Source: Hippopus hippopus (lineage: Eukaryota > Mollusca > Bivalvia > Cardiida > Cardiidae). Taken from it: DNA of 64,000 nucleotides. The DNA is taken from contig OX328102.1 of assembly GCA_946811185.2 (NCBI GenBank), positions 63,133,416 through 63,197,415 of the forward strand, written 5' to 3'. Below are positions 21,491 through 28,025 of this stretch, piece after piece (positions within the stretch are counted from its first letter, which is position 1; every line of letters begins with the position of its first letter). The translations under genes and the position numbers were made by a program. The notes beneath the pieces were generated by a model. That model made no database searches, was not told the DNA's origin, and saw only the letters and a list, made by a program, of their open reading frames with translations.

Positions 21491-22075
21491 TTACAATATA
21501 GCTCCTAAGATAGGGATATTAGCAAATGGACTATTAGGTCCAAGTAAAAGTCCTTTTCCATCATAAATTTTTCCTCCTTGCTTTAAATACAAACCATTAC
21601 CAACAGACTCTAATCCTTTACCTTTGTATGGCTATAAATATAACCCACATCCATCAGTTTCCACTTGACAAACACATCCTCCTTTTTTAAGATAAAGACC
21701 TGACCCCATTGCTTTTTGTACACCTGTTGAGGCTAATCCAGAAAGAGCACCAACACCTAAAGCTGGTAAAACGGTTTTTGCAATCATTGGTAAAGCTCTA
21801 GCAGCCAACCCAGCCAACATTCCAAGAAAACCCCCCTCTATTTTCATATTATGTTTAAGTTGTTTTGCAGTCATTTTGATCGTGATACCCTTACCCTCCT
21901 CATAGGCTTTAGCTATTTTTTTTGCTTGTGAATTGGTTAATGCTAAAACATCATTACCTTGTAAATCTTCATGACCTAAACGAATACTTACTGGACAACC
22001 AGCTTTAACAGCATATTGAAGCTTTTGCTTTTGTCCTTCCGATATATTTACTTTAACAGTAGTGTAACTCGTCAT
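21491..22075 (-). pseudogene. pVI-like minor capsid / membrane-lytic protein, one in-frame TAG
   Basis: 195 codons with a TAG at 21,634-21,632. The N-terminal 75 residues (KVNISEGQKQKLQYAVKAG, ITIKMTAKQLKHN) form a compact domain. This is followed by KIEGGFLGMLAGLAARALP, where I-E-G-G/F fits the (M/I/L)xGG-X site of adenovirus-type proteases and sits just before a hydrophobic amphipathic helix, as in adenovirus pVI. Downstream, glycine-rich GLYLKKGG motifs recur. The continuation after the TAG (GNGLYLKQGG, then GLLLGPNSPF) keeps the same repeat, showing that it was coding. The likely role is endosome disruption after protease cleavage, by analogy only. The start motif is TTATATATAAA. Confidence 0.72.
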
Positions 22076-22098
22076 TTTATATATAATTCTTTTTTATT

Positions 22099-22872
22099 TT
22101 ATCTCGCTTCTCTAATACTAAATCTAATTGTTAAATTTTCACCTCTAAGATTTAGTAATGTTCCATCTTGGTCTGTAATTGTTACCTCTAGGTTGTGTAT
22201 TTCATTCAGTGTTATTGGCAAGTATGCTAAATTAACTGGTGATTCAAGTATCTTATACCCAGGTGCAACATCTGGGAAAAAAAAGTAAATAGTGTTTTTC
22301 GTTAAACCATTAACATAACTTCCTGAAATAATATCTATGTTAACGAGTATACTGTTAATACTAAGAATGTTCACTACATTTTCAGACTCATGAAATCCCT
22401 TTGTATATTTAGCGCGAGTAAATCCTAATACTTTAGCAATGGAGTTTGGTTGATTAAAATCTACTTGATAATCATTTTCCAAAATAAGAACAGATTTTAG
22501 AGTATTGGTGTTTGCATAAATGTTAATATAATACTCTTCATTAATTTCATCGTAATGACCCCTTTTCCTCATTTCTTGGTGGATGGTATCATTAATGTCA
22601 TCAAGGGAATAACTCCCTTCAGGTATTCTTAATTTAATCCATGAAGCACCATTGTCTGGAGAATAAATGAATATGTTGTTTGACGCATCAATGTTTGGAA
22701 AAGTGTAGTAAGTTTCAAGGTTTACCAATGCTATTTCATATTTTTTATCTTTTTCCAGCTGAATTGGTGGATTAAACCTAGTTCTAAAGCGTGTTTTGTT
22801 GTTGCTTACTATAATTTGGAATGATGTTTTGTGTTCCGTATTTTTAACAATTTGTTCTACAAGATCTTCCAT
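22099..22872 (-). CDS. Minor capsid protein (penton, single jelly-roll)
   Basis: Intact, 257 aa. Landmarks are KYEIALVNLETYYTFPNID near residue 45-63, then IPEGSYSLDDINDTIHQEM, then SIAKVLGFTRAKYTKGFHES, then NLRGENLTIRFSIREAR at the end. These match the Polinton penton family, which occupies five-fold vertices. A strongly beta composition with no membrane segment fits a jelly roll. It sits directly downstream of the pVI-like gene on the opposite side from the ATPase. The start is preceded by TTTTTATAAA. Confidence 0.85.
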   Translation of the reverse strand: MEDLVEQIVKNTEHKTSFQIIVSNNKTRFRTRFNPPIQLEKDKKYEIALVNLETYYTFPNIDASNNIFIYSPDNGASWIKLRIPEGSYSLDDINDTIHQEMRKRGHYDEINEEYYINIYANTNTLKSVLILENDYQVDFNQPNSIAKVLGFTRAKYTKGFHESENVVNILSINSILVNIDIISGSYVNGLTKNTIYFFFPDVAPGYKILESPVNLAYLPITLNEIHNLEVTITDQDGTLLNLRGENLTIRFSIREAR

Positions 22873-22929
22873 TTTATAAAAAGTAAAAATATTATTTAGG
22901 CGTGTAAATAATATTTTCCTCGTTTATAT

Positions 22930-23376
22930 TTATATTTCAAAATGTTCACAACTAATATTAAAAAAATCTTCTAACTCTTCTTGTAGGGTATTTTCCAAAC
23001 TAGAATTATAAATTCCAACAAAAAATTCATCAAAATCTTTTTCATTAAGCTCCCCATGAAAAAAACATTAAGATGTAATACAAATAATAAAATATATATC
23101 AAAATAAAAATCATACAGCAATTTTACACTTCTAATTTCATATTTTGTTGCCATTGCTTTTATGAGCTCCAATTGTTGTTTTAAGTAATTTATTAATATA
23201 CATACTAAACCGTTTTTTTCAAAATGATCGTAATTTTTTATGCCTATTTGTTCTAATATCATTTTTAAATCTTGTATCGCATAACGTCCCAAGCGATTAT
23301 TTAATTCCTTTTCTAATTTTTCAATAATTAATTCGCATTTATGCGTATATTTTGCTAAATCTGATATATAACTCAT
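22930..23376 (-). pseudogene. Small helical Polinton protein of unknown function, one in-frame TAA
   Basis: 149 codons in one frame with a TAA at 23,070-23,068. The first part is helical (HKCELIIEKLEKELNNRLG, YAIQDLKMILEQIGI, NYLKQQLELIKAMATKYEI). The part after the stop is acidic (NEKDFDEFFVGIYNSS, LQEELEDFF), and lack of further stops to 22,930 supports continuity. I do not recognise the family. It lies between penton and ATPase. Its start motif is TATTATAAAAAAAAA. An alternative is that only the first 102 codons are real. Confidence 0.5.
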
Positions 23377-23403
23377 TTTTTTTTTATAATATGTATAATT
23401 TTT

Positions 23404-24186
23404 TTATACTAACTTAGGTATGTAAAAGTTGTCAAAACCGTTTCTATACTTCCCATCATGTTTTTTACTGGTTAGATCAATGATAGCAAAACCGTGCGGT
23501 TTTTCCCACGTCTTTTGACAAAATTTTCTAAACTCATCCTTAGGCAAATCTTCACCTACATGATCGTTATAAATATGATTAATGTTTTTTAGGTCTTGTG
23601 GAAAAAGACAAATAAAATTTGCATTTTCTCTAATAGTTTGTCTTGGTAGTCTAAAGTAATTTTGTGAAAGGTAAAAGCAGTCAACATTACTATGTCTTCC
23701 TCGAATGTAGTAACACTCACATTTGTTTTGCTTTTCTAAAAGTAAATCATCAAAAATCATTAAATTTTTGTTTTCTGAGTTTAACTCTCTTGGATCAGGT
23801 ACATCACTCGCATTTTCAAAAAAGTTACAATTTATATCCGATTTGTTTTTAAACGACTTAACCCATTCTTCAACTAAAGCTATGGGGGAAACATTTAAAT
23901 CTTGTATTTCATCTCGCATGTTAAACAACCTTAAGATACATTCTTTTGGTAGTTTTTCTTCAAAAGCCTTTTTTAGTATTTGGTATTCCGGTTGAAAAAG
24001 GCTTTTTCCAAAAACACTCAAATCGTTGTAGTCAAGCCAGCCTGGTCTAAGTAAAAGATTTAGCAATAGGGTAGTTTTACCGCATCCTGATTTACCTACA
24101 ATTATCCCTCTAATACTTTTTGGTAAGAGAGGGTGATTAAATCTCCTCGATACTAATTCATTCCATGATAAATTTACAATATCCAT
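23404..24186 (-). CDS. DNA-packaging ATPase (FtsK/HerA superfamily)
   Basis: Intact, 260 aa. The Walker A motif is GKSGCGKTT at residues 31-39, Walker B is LMIFDD, and YLSQNYFRLP follows as the conserved post-Walker-B segment of A32-like viral packaging ATPases. It powers genome translocation into preformed capsids in this lineage. The gene begins the leftward structural block and is divergent from the PLA2 gene, from which it is separated by 33 bp. The start is preceded by GTTATATAAA. No lesion is seen, so it should be a good query for placing this element in a phylogeny. Confidence 0.92.
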   Translation of the reverse strand: MDIVNLSWNELVSRRFNHPLLPKSIRGIIVGKSGCGKTTLLLNLLLRPGWLDYNDLSVFGKSLFQPEYQILKKAFEEKLPKECILRLFNMRDEIQDLNVSPIALVEEWVKSFKNKSDINCNFFENASDVPDPRELNSENKNLMIFDDLLLEKQNKCECYYIRGRHSNVDCFYLSQNYFRLPRQTIRENANFICLFPQDLKNINHIYNDHVGEDLPKDEFRKFCQKTWEKPHGFAIIDLTSKKHDGKYRNGFDNFYIPKLV

Positions 24187-24219
24187 TTTATATAACTTTT
24201 TTAATTTTTGTATATAAAA
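24187..24219. promoter_or_regulatory. Divergent promoter-like spacer, 33 bp
   Basis: The only sequence between two opposite start codons (ATPase at 24,186 and PLA2 protein at 24,220). TATATAAA(A) touches the ATG on each side, with an A/T tract between. A conventional TATA box with a start site about 30 bp downstream would fall inside the coding regions, so another initiation mode is suggested. Confidence 0.6.
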
Positions 24220-24717
24220 ATGTATTGTGTTAAATGTAAAAAACTTACTGATACAAACAACATAGAATATGTTGTTACTAAAAACAGAAGAAATATGAAA
24301 CGTGGGAAATGTCTGGTTTGTGGAACAACTAAAACTCAGTTTGTTAAGACGGCAAAGGGTGGATCATTGCTAAATAAAGCTATAAATAATTTACCTTTTG
24401 AAATGCATCTCCCTGGGCATAATTTCACGGGACCCGGCACTAAATTAAAAAAAAGACTCAATCCAGATTTAACACCGAAGGATTGGAGTAAACCAATAAA
24501 CCGCGTTGATAAAGCTGCTTATCATCATGATGTTTGTTATTTAAAAAATCCTACTACTGAAGTCAGAAATGCAGTGTGTGATAAAAATATGTTAACAGAG
24601 TTAGAAGGGATTTACAATCCTACTATTAGAGAAAAAATGGATAAGTCCATCGTTAGTAAACTCATTGGAACGAAGATGAAATTTGGAATGGGAGTTAAAA
24701 AAAAACTTTCAGCATGA
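24220..24717 (+). CDS. Zinc ribbon plus phospholipase A2-like protein
   Basis: Intact, 166 aa. I chose ATG 24,220 because TATATAAAA abuts it; an upstream TTG would extend the frame by four codons. The N-terminus has paired cysteines C3/C6 and C31/C34 (CVKCKK... CLVCG), like the zinc-ribbon family I know as DUF5679. After a linker, HNFTGPGTKL is a PLA2 calcium-loop-like segment and DKAAYHHDVCY holds the catalytic-type His-Asp pair (H103, D104). PLA2 domains of this type occur in parvovirus capsid proteins and in adintoviruses, where they breach endosomal membranes. That role here is inferred. The last codons overlap the integrase start by 4 nt (ATGA). Confidence 0.8.
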   Translation: MYCVKCKKLTDTNNIEYVVTKNRRNMKRGKCLVCGTTKTQFVKTAKGGSLLNKAINNLPFEMHLPGHNFTGPGTKLKKRLNPDLTPKDWSKPINRVDKAAYHHDVCYLKNPTTEVRNAVCDKNMLTELEGIYNPTIREKMDKSIVSKLIGTKMKFGMGVKKKLSA

Positions 24718-25625
24718 TAAATTTAGCGGAAGAATTACATAAACCTGTAAAAAGAAAATTTAAGAAAAGGAGAGTTAGAGTAAACGGTATTGATAGAATG
24801 TGGGCTGCGGATTTAGTAGATATGCAAGCATTTTCTAAGTTTAATCGCGGTGTAAAATACCTTCTCGCTGTCATTGACATCTTTTCCAAATACGGATGGT
24901 TGATACCATTTAAAGATAAAACAGGGAAATCTGTCGCTGTAGCATTAAAGAGTATTTTTAAGGAGAGAAAACCTGATAAAATGTGGGTGGATAAGGGTAA
25001 AGAGTTTTATAACAAGGAAGTTAAAGACTTGATTGAATTATATTCCACTGAAAAGGAGGAAAAATCTAGCGTTGTTGAGAGATGGATTAGAACAATGAAA
25101 GAAAAAATGTGGAAGTATTTTTCTACTAACTCCACAAACGTTTACATTGACGTATTATCAGATCTCGTTAAAGAATATAATAACACGAGACATTCTTCTA
25201 TTAAGATGACACCAGTAAATGCGAGTAAAACGAAAAATGAAACCAAAGTTTGGAGAAATCTTTACCCTGATCATCTCGAAATAAAAGATATAAAGCCCAA
25301 GTTTTCCGTTGGAGACAGAGTAAGGATAACTAAAAAGAAAAAGACTTTTGTGAAAGGTTATACTACAAGATGGACTGAAGAGGTTTTTACAATTTCTGAG
25401 GTAAAACATACATCGCCGGTAACATGTAAAATTGAGGATCTTAATGGAGAAGAAATACAAGGTACCTTTTATGAACCTGAGCTGCAAAAAACCAGTCAAG
25501 AGTTGTATAGGATAGAAAAGGTTATTAAAAAAGGAAAAAAGAAATCTCTTGTAAAGTGGAAAGGTTATCCCGATGAATTTAATTCATGGGTTGATTATAA
25601 AGACATTAAAAATATTTCGTTATAA
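24714..25625 (+). CDS. int: Retrovirus-type integrase with C-terminal chromodomain
   Basis: Intact, 303 aa. The catalytic core has D33 (WAADLVDMQ), D93 (WVDKGKEF) and E122 (SSVVERW). The D93-E122 gap is shorter than the classical 35 residues. The C-terminus YRIEKVIKKGKKKSLVKWKG followed by Y..EFNSWV is a chromodomain, typical of Polinton integrases and thought to guide insertion to modified histones. No clear N-terminal HHCC zinc-binding region is present. It starts within the PLA2 stop (ATGA) and lacks its own TATA/A motif, suggesting expression from the upstream message. It would join element ends and make the 6-bp duplication. Confidence 0.93.
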   Translation: MINLAEELHKPVKRKFKKRRVRVNGIDRMWAADLVDMQAFSKFNRGVKYLLAVIDIFSKYGWLIPFKDKTGKSVAVALKSIFKERKPDKMWVDKGKEFYNKEVKDLIELYSTEKEEKSSVVERWIRTMKEKMWKYFSTNSTNVYIDVLSDLVKEYNNTRHSSIKMTPVNASKTKNETKVWRNLYPDHLEIKDIKPKFSVGDRVRITKKKKTFVKGYTTRWTEEVFTISEVKHTSPVTCKIEDLNGEEIQGTFYEPELQKTSQELYRIEKVIKKGKKKSLVKWKGYPDEFNSWVDYKDIKNISL

Positions 25626-26046
25626 AAAAATATTAGATATTTCAATTGAAAACGTAATTTTACCAAATAAACCGTTAAACAATTTTGAATTAGAAGATGC
25701 GGCAAAAAGATTAGAGATTCCTTCTTTTAGGGGAGTATTTTTACGAAACACTCTACCGAAAAAGTGTAGAAGAAAGGAATGTGGTATACTAAACCTTGAT
25801 GACACAAGTGGGTCTGGTACACATTGGGTTGCTTGGTATAAAAACGGTAAAACTAAAATTTATTTTGATAGTTATGGTATACAACCACCTATTGGAATTC
25901 AAGAGTACCTAAAACATCAGATACACTATAATACTAATCAAATAAAACAAGCTGGGCAAGTATTTTGTGGTCATTTATGTTTGTACATTCTAAAAGAGTT
26001 GGGTTTAGGTAATAAATTTCAAAATGTTTTAAATAAACATTTTTAG
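25573..26046 (+). CDS. pro: Adenain-like cysteine protease (start codon probably lost)
   Basis: The frame is open from an ATG inside the integrase gene. Numbered from there, catalytic-type residues are H84 (GTHWVAW), D99 (YFDSYG), Q129 and C132 (GQVFCGHLC). This fits the adenovirus protease / ULP1-fold enzymes that mature Polinton virions. The sequence PSFRGVFLRN before the His is also family-typical. The start is questionable: the element's start motif TATAAAAAA occurs at 25,621-25,629 but is followed by ATA (25,630-25,632, codon 20). The native start may therefore have been there and mutated, with the ATG at 25,573 being fortuitous. The rest is uninterrupted. Confidence 0.88.
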   Translation: MNLIHGLIIKTLKIFRYKKILDISIENVILPNKPLNNFELEDAAKRLEIPSFRGVFLRNTLPKKCRRKECGILNLDDTSGSGTHWVAWYKNGKTKIYFDSYGIQPPIGIQEYLKHQIHYNTNQIKQAGQVFCGHLCLYILKELGLGNKFQNVLNKHF

Positions 26047-26057
26047 CAATATAAAAA

Positions 26058-27249
26058 ATGCCTGTTGATAAATTCGGACGAATGAAAGATGTTAAAACAA
26101 ATGGTGATGGTGTGTCACTCGCTTACATAAATAATAATTTTTTACGTAAAGATGGAACAACCGTTGTTACTGGTTCTATAAATATGGCTGGTAATACTTT
26201 AACACGGGTTAGTAATCCAGTAAATCCCCAAGACATTGCAACTAAGGCTTATGTTGATAATAGTTCTGGTGGGTTGTTGGATGAAAACGGAGGATACCAC
26301 ATTAAAAGCGGGTATCTAAACATGGGTTTTAATCCAAAACGTTAAGGAGCCAACACAACCGAGTGAAGCTGCTACTAAAAATTATGTGGATAGTGCAAAT
26401 AGAGCCTTCGTCTATGGAGCTGGTGAGTATATGGCAGTTGATGATGTCTCTATGGGAGGACGAAGAATTAACAACGTTGGAAGCCCTTTAGAACACAATC
26501 AAGCTGCAAATAAGTTTTACGTAGATACCGTTGTTGAGGCGGCTACCGCGGGTGAAAACGCTTTAACAAAAAAAAAACAAGATGGATCTTTTTCAATGGC
26601 TGGTGGAATAGATATGAATGATCACTCGATTACCGGGTTACCAAATCCTGTATCCCGTGATGCCGCCGCCAATAAAGATTACGTTGATAGCGGTGGAGCT
26701 ATTATATAAAATCCTAATGGAAGTTTTACAGCAGTGGCTAACGTAGATCTTCAAGGTTTTTCACGGAAAAACGCGGCAACCCCGGTAGAAGAGAGAGATT
26801 TAGCAACAAAATCCTACGTGGATAAAAAAGTATCCTTTCCTTCTCTCATAGGCCCTAAACCTATTATAACCGTGTGGGCTGAAGAACAAGGGCCAATTGG
26901 AGATGGTAATTATGAGTTCTCATTCGGTAATTGTAATTCGGGCCGCAAACATGGTTTAGAGGGTTACTGTATGAGTGTGCCGGGCCGAATTATAAGAGGA
27001 AGTTTAACGATTATTAGAAAAATAAATGATAATATATTAGGAGAAGAGGTAAAAGTTAATATTGTGGTAAACGGAATAGAACAGGATGATTACTCTATTA
27101 TTAAAAAAGCGGACGAAACTTGTAGCTGTACGGTTTTTCCAAGGGCGTTGGAGGTAAAGCAATGTGACATCGTAAACTTTATGTCAAAATCAACCAACCG
27201 TGATGTAACACACGCTTACATATCTATTTTGATAGAGTTAGACTTGTAA
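26058..27249 (+). pseudogene. Fibre-like protein with GSIxMxGN...YVD repeats, one frameshift and one in-frame TAA
   Basis: The start follows CAATATAAAAA. Three interrupted pieces span about 397 codons. They repeat a unit of about 45-60 residues: DG...V.GSINMAGN.L..V.NP....D.A.KAYVD, ...SFSMAGGIDMNDHSITGLP... DAAANKDYVD, ...NVDLQGFSRKNAA... DLATKSYVD. This pattern is common in phage tail fibres and in some eukaryotic-virus fibres that trimerise. After the last repeat, a C-terminal domain of about 140 residues (ITVWAEEQGPIGDGNYEFSF...) looks like a globular tip. A role in host-cell attachment is inferred. The frame changes near 26,325-26,340 and a TAA lies at 26,707-26,709. It ends 4 bp before the right TIR. 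Confidence 0.75.
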
Positions 27250-27253
27250 TAGT

Positions 27254-28019
27254 TGATGATAAAAGGTTTGTCTTGGAAAATAAGATTGACACACTAGCCA
27301 GGGGACATTATAAAATTAAAAAAAACATGAAGAATAAAAATTGTATGAGCTCAAAAAAAAAAAGTTTTAGAAAAAGAAAACTGGGTATCGTAGTTGATGC
27401 ATACCACACAAAATATTAAAAAACTATTAAAATTGCTCATATAGCTATATGGGCGATTTGTCTGAATTTTTTTATTTATATATGCATGCTTTGCACCATG
27501 AGCCGATTTACAAAAAAAAAAAAATTAATTTAAAAAAATAATTTCTGTATAAAAATACGTACCGAACCGCTTCGCGAAGAAACGCAGGTGATTTTTGGTA
27601 TGGTTGAATTTAAACCAGTGAGGAATTAAGGTAAGAGATGGTTGGATTTAGATTTGAGCAGGGAGATGATTGAAACAATGACTTAACCAGAGAGATGGTT
27701 GAGTTTTGTTTTAAGCAGGGAGATGGTTGGATTTAGATTTGAGCAGGAAGATGGTTGAGTTTTGTTTTAAGCAGGGAGATGGTTGGATTTAGATTTGAGC
27801 AGGAAGATGGTTGAGTTTTGTTTTAAGCAGGGAGATGGTTGGATTTAGATTTGAGCAGGAAGATGGTTGAAACAATATTTTAATCATACACATGGTTAAA
27901 ATATTTATTTGAGCAGGGAGATGGTTGGATTATGATTTAATTAATTAAACCGCGGAGAGGGTTGGATTTTAGATGGATGAATGGATGGTTAGACCCAGCT
28001 CTCTCTCTCTTCATCTACT
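27254..28019. repeat. Polinton right terminal inverted repeat
   Basis: 766 bp, the reverse complement of 12,209-12,968 with small differences. Its inner 84 bp (27,254-27,337) duplicate the polymerase gene's last codons and stop in a non-functional context. It ends ...CTTCATCTACT followed by GAGGAA. Confidence 0.93.
27625..27900. repeat. Subterminal tandem repeats in right TIR
   Basis: Units with GCAGGGAGATGGTTGGATTT and GCAGGAAGATGGTTGAGTTT alternate about every 45 bp, mirroring the left TIR. The right copies are more homogeneous than the left ones. Confidence 0.85.
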
Positions 28020-28025
28020 GAGGAA
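28020..28025. repeat. Polinton target-site duplication, right (GAGGAA)
   Basis: Directly follows the terminal CT and equals 12,203-12,208. Confidence 0.92.

Larger units (their letters stand above)
12209..28019. mobile_element. Maverick/Polinton (adintovirus-like) endogenous virus element
   Basis: 15,811 bp, flanked by GAGGAA on both sides. The outer ends are 5'-AGTAGATGAAG and CTTCATCTACT-3', with inverted repeats of about 760 bp. It encodes the defining Polinton set: family-B polymerase, retrovirus-type integrase with chromodomain, FtsK/HerA packaging ATPase, adenain-like protease, double-jelly-roll major capsid protein and penton. It also has a PLA2-like protein and a fibre-like protein. 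The genes are intronless, closely packed and arranged as a left minus-strand block and a right plus-strand block that diverge at 24.2 kb. Many reading frames are interrupted, so this copy is probably not autonomous unless the breaks are assembly errors. Confidence 0.97.
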
